A stretch of 15,131 nucleotides of DNA, taken from contig CAISYX010000108.1 in assembly GCA_903889815.1 (NCBI GenBank), positions 1-15,131 of the forward strand. The letters are read 5' to 3'. A program made the position numbers and the translations under genes. Shown one piece after another: positions 1 through 5,412 of this stretch. Numbering within the stretch: the stretch's first letter is position 1; each line of letters opens with the position of its first letter. The stretch comes from an uncultured Gammaproteobacteria bacterium. Lineage in GTDB: Bacteria > Pseudomonadota > Gammaproteobacteria > Pseudomonadales > Pseudohongiellaceae. The notes under the pieces were generated by a model. The model did not search any database. It was not told the DNA's origin and was given only the letters and a program-made list of their open reading frames with translations.

Positions 1-20
1 ATGCGACGCCAGGCTGGAAA

Positions 21-659
21 TCAGCGACCGATGCCCGGCCTTTGTGGAATGCCACCTTGAGGGTTCGGACGTTCAATTCGCGGGGGCTGCGTGCGGGGAA
101 TATCCTGCGGACCTGGTCGCTGCAACTGCACGTCCGGACGGCTTCGCTGCACTTCCGGGCGATTCTGCAGGACGTCGGGCCTGTTGGGCTGTGATTCGGG
201 TCGTTGCAGACGTTCAAGCCGCTGACTTTCAAAGCGCTGACGCAGGGCATCGCGCTGCGGCTGCGGCAGATCGCGGAACTGCCGCTGGATATCCCGCAGC
301 CGCTGCTGCTGTCCCTGGGGCACATCGTTGAATTGCCGAAAGCGCTGATTGATCAGTTCCCGCTGATCCGGAGTCAACTGCTGAAGGTAATTCTGCTGCT
401 GGCGGGCCTGATTGCGTTCTTCCGGGGCCATCTGTTGCCAGCGCGCCACGCCTCGGCGCAGGCGCTCCTGCTGATCTGCACTCAGAGACTCCCAGCCTGG
501 TTGAACCTGCTGCAACATCTGCTGCTCGGCCTGGGACAGCTCGCTCCAGGGCGTAACACTCTGCGCCTGCAAGGAGTTTCCGCAAAGCAGCGCAAATACC
601 ACGGCAAGGGCACTGTGGCCGAAATGCCTGGCGGGTCGATTCTTGATTCTCACAGTCAT
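21..659 (-). CDS. Secreted DUF3106-family protein, last gene of the sigma operon
   Basis: A 212-residue exported protein of unknown function. An N-terminal signal peptide (basic start, hydrophobic stretch ALAVVFALLCGN, likely cut after LQA at about residue 32) precedes a Q/R-rich helical region with the repeated phrases WSELS, LTPDQR and FRQFNDVPQGQQQRLRD, typical of DUF3106. Residues about 152-186 form five consecutive 7-residue units of the pattern xRP[ED]xxx, followed by a Pro-rich tail ending in RPGIGR. I chose the ATG at 659 because it gives a proper signal peptide and lies 4 bases after the preceding stop; a longer reading frame to 761 exists but would run into the upstream gene. The ribosome site is weak, so coupling to the upstream gene is likely. 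DUF3106 genes are known to sit beside ECF sigma factors in proteobacteria. Family confident, function unknown. Confidence 0.85.
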   Translation of the reverse strand: MTVRIKNRPARHFGHSALAVVFALLCGNSLQAQSVTPWSELSQAEQQMLQQVQPGWESLSADQQERLRRGVARWQQMAPEERNQARQQQNYLQQLTPDQRELINQRFRQFNDVPQGQQQRLRDIQRQFRDLPQPQRDALRQRFESQRLERLQRPESQPNRPDVLQNRPEVQRSRPDVQLQRPGPQDIPRTQPPRIERPNPQGGIPQRPGIGR

Positions 660-663
660 GGTG

Positions 664-927
664 TCAGTCACTGTCTTCGGGTCCTGTTTCAAATGCCGCC
701 TCCAGAAGTTGTGCGAACTCATCGTCCGCCAGTTCTTCGGGAGCGATCCACTCCCCTTCATCTGTTTCCCACTCTCCCAGAAACTCCAGAAATTCTATTG
801 AAGGGGTCTCTTCCTGCACATCTGCCGCCTGCGGCTCGGGACTGGGCGCCGGCGTTGGCAACGCGGCTTCCTGTGCAGGCAAAGCTGCTCCCCAACCGAG
901 GGAGATCAGCAGACACAACAAGCGCAT
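664..927 (-). CDS. Small secreted acidic protein in the sigma operon
   Basis: An 87-residue protein. The ATG at 927 starts a short clean signal peptide (MRLLCLLISLGWGAALPA, then QEA), and a GAGA-like ribosome site lies about six bases upstream; a longer frame to 1002 would overlap the preceding gene and spoil the leader. After a Pro/Ala-rich linker the mature part is strongly acidic, with a core IEFLEFLGEWETDEGEW near residues 44-60 and a C-terminus rich in Glu and Asp. I recall similar small proteins with an EFLGEW-type core between the sigma/anti-sigma pair and the DUF3106 gene of related bacteria, but cannot name a family. Function unknown; position suggests a periplasmic part of the same signalling circuit. 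It starts 7 bases after the stop of the membrane protein. Confidence 0.75.
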   Translation of the reverse strand: MRLLCLLISLGWGAALPAQEAALPTPAPSPEPQAADVQEETPSIEFLEFLGEWETDEGEWIAPEELADDEFAQLLEAAFETGPEDSD

Positions 928-934
928 GGCAGTC

Positions 935-1483
935 TCAGTTCTGCAGACCATTGTCTGCAAGCCACTGATAAAATTCGAGGTTTTGATAAAGCTCCAGTTC
1001 ATCGGCAGAAGTGATCAGCACGCCGTCCTCGGACAAGGCTACCGGCAGAACTTCCGGCACATCGCCCGGAGAATAGATCGCAAGCGTCGTCACCAGTACG
1101 CATACCGAGGCGAAGGCCCCGGCAGGTACAGCAAACCCGCGAGGCAGACGCCACCACGGTGTTTCTGAATACTCAGCCTTCTGCGCGGCTCGCGCTCTGA
1201 CCATGGCCTGCGCGCGAATGCCATCCAGACGCAGGCGAACTTCCGCAGGAATCTGATCGGCACTGTCGGTCAGCGCTCTGGCCAGCGCAGGATGTTCATC
1301 GGGACTTCCCTCGATCTTCGCAGCCACACACGCGAGAGACTGGCGTCGCGCGAGATCCAGACGCTCGCGCTGAGCCAGTGTCATCGCGCCAAGGCTTGTG
1401 TCCAGTTCGGCTGCCACACGCAGCACGAAGCGCTCGTCATCGCCAAGCCCGCCCAGCAAGTCTGCGTCGAATTCTCTGCCCAT
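935..1483 (-). CDS. Probable anti-sigma factor, one membrane segment
   Basis: A 182-residue protein next to an ECF sigma gene. Residues 1-110 are hydrophilic, helical and rich in Arg/Ala/Asp, as expected for a cytoplasmic sigma-binding part. One membrane segment follows at about residues 117-138 (AFASVCVLVTTLAIYSP). The remaining ~44 residues would be periplasmic and end in an acidic, aromatic tail (ELELYQNLEFYQWLADN). No HxxxCxxC zinc anti-sigma motif is present. The sigma stop and this ATG share one base (TAATG), with GGTGAG about ten bases upstream, so the two are probably translationally coupled; a TTG at 1489 is a less likely start. Topology, coupling and position support an anti-sigma role resembling DUF3619/DUF3379-type partners, but this is inferred from context, not from a decisive domain. 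Confidence 0.72.
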   Translation of the reverse strand: MGREFDADLLGGLGDDERFVLRVAAELDTSLGAMTLAQRERLDLARRQSLACVAAKIEGSPDEHPALARALTDSADQIPAEVRLRLDGIRAQAMVRARAAQKAEYSETPWWRLPRGFAVPAGAFASVCVLVTTLAIYSPGDVPEVLPVALSEDGVLITSADELELYQNLEFYQWLADNGLQN

Positions 1484-2007
1484 TACCAATGCTCACCCAG
1501 TTGTTGCCGCAATGTGTGCACGGCACGTGAATAGTGGGACTTGACGCTGCCTTCAGCACAGGCCATGGCCTGCGCTGTTTGCCGCACGTCCAGGCCTTCC
1601 CAGACACGCAGCAGAAACACCTGCTGCTGGCGAAGCGGCAATGCCTGCAGCGCTTCCTGCAGCTTCTCCATGCTGACGCTCATCTGCACATGTTGCTCAG
1701 GACTGCGCTGTGCTTCGTCGGCCACGCGCTCGATGGGATCTTCCTCGTCGTCTTCTGAACGGGCCAACCATCCCATCACACGCCGGCGCACAGTGCCTCG
1801 TCGATGCCAGTCATTGATGCGGCTTTGCAGAATACTGTGGAACAAAGGCCCCCATTCCTGCTCATCGCGGTCAGCATACTTCTCGACCAGCTTGAACATG
1901 GCGTCCTGCACAAGATCCAGCGCATCGTCCGAACTATTGGTCGCAATCTGTGCAATACGGTAGGCCCTGCCCTGTACATCAGCAAGGAACCGATCGAGTG
2001 TGGTCAA
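1483..2007 (-). CDS. ECF-type RNA polymerase sigma factor
   Basis: A 174-residue sigma-70 family protein with only the two regions that define extracytoplasmic-function sigmas. Region 2 spans about residues 5-75 (DDALDLVQDAMFKLVEKY, then RINDWHRR), and region 4 about 115-170 (LQEALQALPLRQQQVFLLRVWEGL followed by the helix-turn-helix TAQAMACAEGSVKSHYSRAVHTLRQQL). An acidic linker (SEDDEEDP) joins them. It directs RNA polymerase to a small promoter set, presumably released by the membrane protein encoded next. The start is uncertain: I give the TTG at 2007, but no good ribosome site lies at the right distance. A GGAG at 2030-2027 is better spaced for a CTG at 2016 in the same frame. The leader holds a strong hairpin and an ECF-like promoter candidate, consistent with autoregulation. 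It resembles sigma factors such as Pseudomonas SbrI in organisation only. Confidence 0.9.
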   Translation of the reverse strand: MTTLDRFLADVQGRAYRIAQIATNSSDDALDLVQDAMFKLVEKYADRDEQEWGPLFHSILQSRINDWHRRGTVRRRVMGWLARSEDDEEDPIERVADEAQRSPEQHVQMSVSMEKLQEALQALPLRQQQVFLLRVWEGLDVRQTAQAMACAEGSVKSHYSRAVHTLRQQLGEHW

Positions 2008-2040
2008 CCTGTCCAGTTTGAAGCACTCCGCTGTGTGTTG

Positions 2041-2064
2041 CAGACCTGCTCAGCAGGCGGTCTG
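2041..2064 (-). promoter_or_regulatory. Hairpin in the leader of the sigma factor gene
   Basis: CAGACC at 2041-2046 is matched by GGTCTG at 2059-2064, and inside it CCTGC (2045-2049) can pair with GCAGG (2053-2057) around a three-base loop. In the sigma mRNA this would form a GC-rich stem about 34-57 bases upstream of the TTG start. No T-run follows on the minus strand, so it does not look like a simple terminator. It could affect translation or be a protein-binding palindrome. Confidence 0.45.
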
Positions 2065-2106
2065 TCCTGCCCGTCCGCCTGCGCGAACTGCATTACCCTG
2101 CAACGC

Positions 2107-2135
2107 TCAACGCGGGCGGAGCACCTTGGTTTACA
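2107..2135 (-). promoter_or_regulatory. Candidate ECF-type promoter for the sigma operon
   Basis: On the minus strand TGTAAACC (2135-2128) and CGTTGA (2112-2107) are separated by 15 bases. ECF promoters commonly have an AAC-containing -35 element and a CGT-containing -10 element at about this spacing. The site lies about 100 bases upstream of the sigma start, which would suit autoregulation. This rests on pattern only. Confidence 0.3.
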
Positions 2136-2161
2136 GGGACAATCCATGCAGGGAGACTGAA

Positions 2162-2195
2162 TCTGAGCAGAGCCTACTCAGAAAAAGGATTTTTC
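2162..2195. repeat. Two adjoining inverted repeats in the divergent intergenic region
   Basis: TCTGAG (2162-2167) pairs with CTCAGA (2177-2182) across nine bases. GAAAAA (2181-2186) pairs with TTTTTC (2190-2195) across GGA. The two share their junction bases. They lie between the divergent sigma and membrane-protein genes, where regulator binding sites would be expected. Confidence 0.5.
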
Positions 2196-2204
2196 GGAAG
2201 TCTC

Positions 2205-2233
2205 TTGTTTAAATTATTGTTTAGCAATAATTT
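2205..2233 (+). promoter_or_regulatory. Candidate promoter for the membrane protein/HTH module
   Basis: TTGTTT (2205-2210) and TAATTT (2228-2233) are separated by 17 bases, a standard sigma-70 spacing, and lie about 33 bases upstream of the ATG at 2266. The surroundings are AT-rich against a GC-rich background. The spacer and -10 element coincide with a palindrome, so a repressor bound there would block the promoter. Confidence 0.42.
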
Positions 2234-2234
2234 A
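2210..2234. repeat. AT-rich 10-bp palindrome, possible operator
   Basis: TAAATTATTG (2210-2219) is perfectly matched by CAATAATTTA (2225-2234) with a five-base centre TTTAG. It overlaps the candidate promoter of the downstream HTH-containing module. An operator for that module's own regulator is the simplest reading, but nothing in the sequence proves which protein binds. Confidence 0.6.
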
Positions 2235-2265
2235 TAGAAACAAAACAGTATTTACTGAGGCAGAT

Positions 2266-2529
2266 ATGGACAGGACTCTTCCCGCAGACACTCACAAGGC
2301 ACGGCAGGGCCTGCAAGCCCTGAGCCTGCTGTTGCTCGAGGCAGTGCCGGCCATGTTCCTATTCGAGGCAGTCAAGCACCTCAGCAAGGCTCTGCAGTTC
2401 TATGGGAAGGGCGAGTTCTTCGGGCGCGAGTTCGTCGGCATGCTGACATTTGCGCTGTTCATCAGTCTGACGGGCCGCATCCTCACCGCGGCGGCCAGTC
2501 TCAAGGAAGAGAACGACGCCTTCATATGA
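2266..2529 (+). CDS. Short membrane protein resembling the C-terminal half of DUF2975
   Basis: An 87-residue protein with two predicted membrane segments, about residues 17-38 (LSLLLLEAVPAMFLFEAV) and 56-77 (FVGMLTFALFISLTGRILTAA), ending in SLKEENDAFI. The closing pattern (hydrophobic helix, then L-K/R-E-E-N-D) and the overlapping YozG-like regulator gene are what I would expect of DUF2975 membrane proteins. Those are normally about 150-170 residues with four membrane segments, so this one is roughly half length. GAGG at 2257-2260 sits five bases before the ATG, supporting the start, and no coding continuation is visible upstream. Its stop overlaps the next start (ATGA), so the pair is translationally coupled. 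Function of the family is unknown; the family link here is by eye only. Confidence 0.75.
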   Translation: MDRTLPADTHKARQGLQALSLLLLEAVPAMFLFEAVKHLSKALQFYGKGEFFGREFVGMLTFALFISLTGRILTAAASLKEENDAFI

Positions 2530-2777
2530 AACACATCGTAGTGCGCCTCGATGTCATGCTCGCCCGGCGCAAGGTCAAGGCCCGCGATCTGGCAGAACGC
2601 ATCGGCATCACGGAAGCCAATTTGTCCCTGCTGCGAACCGGCAAGGTCAAGGGTGTGCGGTTTGATACGCTCGCGTTACTCTGCGACGCACTGGACTGCG
2701 CGCCTGGCGATCTGCTCGAGATCGATGAACGTGCGGAGATCGGCACAAGTCCGACACCGGAACCACGCGCTGACTGA
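2526..2777 (+). CDS. YozG-like Cro/C1-type HTH transcriptional regulator
   Basis: An 83-residue DNA-binding protein that is almost entirely one helix-turn-helix domain. It opens with VVRLDVMLARRKVKARDLAERIGIT, with recognition-helix region EANLSLLRTGKVKGVRFDTLALLCDALDCAPGDLLE, the layout of the small B. subtilis YozG-type regulators (LDVMLA..., NLS.L..GK...R..TL...C.ALDC.PGD.L). The last ~15 residues are a disordered acidic/proline tail. The ATG overlaps the stop of the membrane protein by four bases (ATGA), the typical coupling of this membrane-protein/regulator pair. It probably controls its own operon, perhaps through the AT-rich palindrome at 2210-2234. What signal it reads is not visible. 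Confidence 0.9.
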   Translation: MKHIVVRLDVMLARRKVKARDLAERIGITEANLSLLRTGKVKGVRFDTLALLCDALDCAPGDLLEIDERAEIGTSPTPEPRAD

Positions 2778-2808
2778 GAATTTCGCGAGCCTGTTGCAAT
2801 GCGTGTGA

Positions 2809-2823
2809 CGGCAGACACTGCCG
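2809..2823 (+). terminator. Possible weak terminator hairpin after the HTH gene
   Basis: CGGCAG (2809-2814) and CTGCCG (2818-2823) form a perfect six-base stem with a three-base loop, 32 bases after the HTH stop. There is no T-run directly after it, so it is not a classical intrinsic terminator. It may be a Rho-assisted end or a chance palindrome. Confidence 0.3.
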
Positions 2824-2880
2824 CGAGGGCCTCCGTGGGTTATTTCCCCGCGAAAATGCCTCAATTCTGCAAGAGGTACG

Positions 2881-3460
2881 CTTAGGTCGCTGCCACTCCT
2901 GCGTGCAGCAAGTTTCACGCTTGCGATGTTGATGTCGCTCGCTCAGTCGGCACAAGCTGCCGAATGTGTCACCTTCACCGGCAAGCTTGAGCCTGCCGTC
3001 TGTCACGCCGCCTGCGGGGCCTGTTGCGGGGCTTAGCTGCTGCAGGACAGCAGCAAGCAGATCAATGTCTATGCAGGCAACAGTTTCGTGGATCTCAGCG
3101 GAATAAACGTCAGGAGCACCCTGCATCGCTTCAGCGGCTTGTTCTACGGGAACACCGGGCTGCGTCAATGCACGTTGTTTCTGGCGGAGGACGTGGATCA
3201 GGCAGAAGGCGGCGTGACGGAGTACGACGCCCGCGCGGACACGCTGGAAGTAGCCGTTGCCAGAATCTGACAGCAAGGAGCGTTTCGCGGTCACGCTGCA
3301 GACGCCCTTCTCGATCGAGCAGCTGACGCCGCTTGGCACTCTGCGCCGGATGACCCAGGGGCAGAGCTGCACCGACGCCACCGACCAGTCTGCGGTCGGC
3401 CAGGCGTGCGTCACCGTGGCCGACGGGCCGGGGCAGGTGTGTCAGGCATCGCCGAAATAG
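2881..3460 (+). pseudogene. Broken gene for a secreted cysteine-rich protein
   Basis: Read from 2881 in one frame, the sequence gives a good signal peptide (RSLPLLRAASFTLAMLMSLA, then QSAQA) and a cysteine-rich start (ECVTFTGKLEPAVCHAACG, then ACCGA). It then hits TAG at 3034-3036 and continues in the same frame as ordinary-looking protein (LLQDSSKQINVYAGNSFVDL ... HRFSGLFYGNTGLRQCTLFL ... RADTLEVAVARI) to TGA at 3268-3270. A different frame, open from 3254, carries on with SDSKERFAVTLQTPFSIEQL ... GQSCTDATDQSAVGQACVTV ... CQASPK to TAG at 3460. AAGAGG at 2872-2877 is placed as a ribosome site, but the codon after it is CTT where a start would be expected; the first in-frame ATG is 2926. Missing start, internal stop and frameshift together suggest a decayed gene. 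I do not recognise the family. Sequencing error or a short 36-residue peptide ending at 3036 are alternatives. Confidence 0.6.
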
Positions 3461-3495
3461 GGCAGACCCGGCACCTCACTGCTCCGCAGAAGGCG

Positions 3496-5052
3496 TCAAC
3501 TGGAGCGGTACAGCACCGTCGTCGTTGGTGCCGGCTTGCGCTGTGGCTGTCCGGACTGCGCCGGGCGGCCAGTGGCACGGCCGCGGTTGTCACCACCGTT
3601 GCCACGATCACCGTAGGGACGTGCGTTGGCGTTGTGCGACGCGCTGCGACCATCGGCACCGCGACCCTGGGAGCCACGATTGTCAGACGTGCGCACGGGA
3701 GTCGTATCACCATAGGTGCCCCGGTTGCCGCCGCCATCACTGCTGCGGGGGCTGTCACTGCGCGGCGAATCGCCACGCGGTGCTGAACTGCCACGCGGCG
3801 TATTGCCGCGTGGTGCGCCCTGCGGCCGGCCGCGACCGGCGCCCTGCGACTGGCCACGTGGCCGGCCAGAGGATTCCCCGCGGCCAGGTGCTGCCATCGG
3901 CTTGGCGTTCGCAAAGTCTTCCGTCGGCTTGAAGCCTTCAAGCTCCACGCGGGTGATCGGGCGCTTCAGCACGCGCTCGATGTCCCGCAACATCTTGTTT
4001 TCTTCGCCGCACACAAGAGAGATCGCGCGACCGGTGGACCCGGCACGGCCGGTGCGTCCGATACGATGCACATAATCTTCGGGCACGTTCGGAAGGTCGA
4101 AGTTCACAACCTGAGGCAGCTGGTCAATGTCGATGCCGCGCGCAGCGATATCCGTTGCAACCAGAATCTGCAGTTTGCCTTCCTTGAAGCGCTCAAGCAC
4201 CTTGGTACGATGCGCCTGGCTCTTGTTGCCGTGAATGGCGGCTGCGTGGATACCGTCGTCCTCGAGCTGCTTCACCAACTTGTTGGCTCCGTGCTTGGTG
4301 CGGCTGAAGATCAGCGCCTGATACCAGCCTTCAGACTTGATGAGGTGCTTGAGCACGTCGGTCTTGCGGCCTTTGTCGACAATGTACAGGGTCTGTTCCA
4401 CCAGCTCTGTCGCCGTGTTCATGGGCGCAACGCTCACCTGAACGGGATCATTGAGCAGGCCCTTGGCCAGTGCCTGGATCTCGGAAGAGAACGTGGCAGA
4501 GAACATCAGGTTCTGCCGCTGCTTTGGCAGACGCGCAAGAATTTTCTTGATGTCATTGATGAAACCCATGTCGAGCATGCGATCTGCTTCGTCAAGAATC
4601 AAGGTGTTCACCTGATCAAACTTCACGGCATTCTGCTGGAACAGGTCCAGCAGACGACCTGGCGTTGCTACCAGAATTTCGACCCCGCCACGCAACTTCA
4701 GCATCTGCGGATTGATCTTCACGCCGCCAAACACTACGGCGGAGCGCAGGGACAGGTATTTGCCGTATGTCTCGATGCTGTCGTGCACCTGCGCGGCCAG
4801 TTCACGGGTTGGCGTGAGCACCAGGGCGCGGATGTGATTGCCGGAAGCACGTGGCTGCAGGGCCAGCTTCTGCAACAGTGGCAGCGTGAAGCCTGCCGTC
4901 TTGCCGGTGCCGGTCTGTGCCGATGCCATCATGTCACTGCCAAGCAGAATGGCAGGAATGGCCTGGGCCTGTATGGGGGTTGGTTCGGTATAACCTTGAT
5001 CATTCAAGGCTTTCAACAGGGCTTCTGAAAGCCCGAGATTTGCAAAACTCAT
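3496..5052 (-). CDS. rhlE: RhlE-like DEAD-box ATP-dependent RNA helicase
   Basis: A 518-residue RNA helicase that unwinds RNA duplexes with ATP. Core motifs appear in order: Q-motif region GYTEPTPIQ (about 21-29), Walker A AQTGTGK (45-51), PTREL (81-85), GG (109-110), TPGR (130-133), DEAD (154-157), SAT (185-187), ARGID (304-308) and HRIGRTGR (329-336). The core is RhlE-like, opening MSFANLGLSEALLKAL. From about residue 385 a ~130-residue disordered tail follows, rich in Arg, Gly, Ser and Pro with repeated PRG and SPRSD units, as expected for RNA contacts. I chose ATG 5052 because AGGAG lies four bases upstream; an upstream GTG-type extension would remove this. A hairpin sits directly 5' of that ribosome site. 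Likely roles are ribosome assembly, mRNA decay or cold adaptation. Symbol by motif similarity; other DEAD-box subfamilies are possible. Confidence 0.92.
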   Translation of the reverse strand: MSFANLGLSEALLKALNDQGYTEPTPIQAQAIPAILLGSDMMASAQTGTGKTAGFTLPLLQKLALQPRASGNHIRALVLTPTRELAAQVHDSIETYGKYLSLRSAVVFGGVKINPQMLKLRGGVEILVATPGRLLDLFQQNAVKFDQVNTLILDEADRMLDMGFINDIKKILARLPKQRQNLMFSATFSSEIQALAKGLLNDPVQVSVAPMNTATELVEQTLYIVDKGRKTDVLKHLIKSEGWYQALIFSRTKHGANKLVKQLEDDGIHAAAIHGNKSQAHRTKVLERFKEGKLQILVATDIAARGIDIDQLPQVVNFDLPNVPEDYVHRIGRTGRAGSTGRAISLVCGEENKMLRDIERVLKRPITRVELEGFKPTEDFANAKPMAAPGRGESSGRPRGQSQGAGRGRPQGAPRGNTPRGSSAPRGDSPRSDSPRSSDGGGNRGTYGDTTPVRTSDNRGSQGRGADGRSASHNANARPYGDRGNGGDNRGRATGRPAQSGQPQRKPAPTTTVLYRSS

Positions 5053-5056
5053 AAAA

Positions 5057-5082
5057 CTCCTGAAAGTGCCAACAGGCACCTT
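5057..5082 (-). promoter_or_regulatory. Ribosome binding site of the helicase with an abutting hairpin
   Basis: In the mRNA sense AGGAG (5061-5057) lies four bases before the ATG. One base upstream of it ends a stem whose core is GTGCC / GGCAC (5079-5075 and 5070-5066) around TGTT, extendable by a G-U and two A-U pairs to eight pairs (5082-5063). A stem at this position can hinder or regulate ribosome loading. This would suit a helicase that controls its own translation, but that is inference. Confidence 0.5.
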
Positions 5083-5218
5083 GGCGTCCAGCCTGCAGAG
5101 GCAGACCCGCGTGGGAACGCAGCGCGCAGTGGACAGAAAAAAAGACAGCCGGGTGCGGAGTAAAGGATGCGGTCTTCAGGGAAGACACGCGAAATTCATC
5201 CGCGGGACAGCGTTGCCA

Positions 5219-5234
5219 TGTATTGTGCGATACA
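5219..5234. repeat. Small palindrome in the helicase leader region
   Basis: TGTAT (5219-5223) and ATACA (5230-5234) flank a six-base centre. It lies about 170 bases upstream of the helicase start. It could be an operator half-site pair; too short to be sure. Confidence 0.3.
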
Positions 5235-5320
5235 CACAGTGCGGCATGCAGTAATTGGCACTCTAGAGAGGGGACATTCGCGACCGTGGGCCGGGAGGAC
5301 CTTGCAATTAACGATGACGC

Positions 5321-5340
5321 CTTTGGTCAATCAACCAAAG
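5321..5340. repeat. Seven-base inverted repeat upstream of the helicase
   Basis: CTTTGGT (5321-5327) and ACCAAAG (5334-5340) are perfect complements around CAATCA. On either strand no T-run follows, so a classical terminator for the upstream DUF2333 operon is unlikely. A protein-binding site or an RNA hairpin remains possible. Confidence 0.45.
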
Positions 5341-5412
5341 CTCGGGCGGCACTGTAACACAGACAGGTCGAGCTACCTAATCGAGAATTCAAGATGCGCA
5401 GGCATCGTCCCA

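Larger units (their letters stand above)
5053..5412. other. Gene-free leader region upstream of the helicase
   Basis: A 360-bp stretch between the helicase start and the end of the DUF2333 gene, both on the minus strand. I see no convincing coding frame. It holds the ribosome site and adjoining hairpin of the helicase (5057-5082), the palindromes at 5219-5234 and 5321-5340, and several short A/T runs. The helicase promoter must lie here, but no clear -35/-10 pair stands out. No T-tailed terminator for the upstream operon is visible. Confidence 0.7.

Noticed and set aside
3257..3460. Independent small gene starting at TTG 3257
   Set aside because: No ribosome site, it begins inside the end of the preceding frame, and its text reads as a continuation of that protein; treated as part of the broken gene.
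3411..3941. Alternative frame on the same strand as the helicase tail (176 codons)
   Set aside because: It comes from the repetitive RG/S-rich tail of the helicase; its Ala/Arg/Thr-rich translation is low complexity.
4066..5028. Long open frame opposite the RNA helicase (320 codons, plus strand)
   Set aside because: It lies wholly inside a helicase gene with every family motif intact; its translation shows no recognisable domain and is a by-product of GC-rich codon use.
5321..5340. Terminator for the DUF2333 operon
   Set aside because: The stem is perfect but no T-run follows on the minus strand, so I list it only as an inverted repeat.
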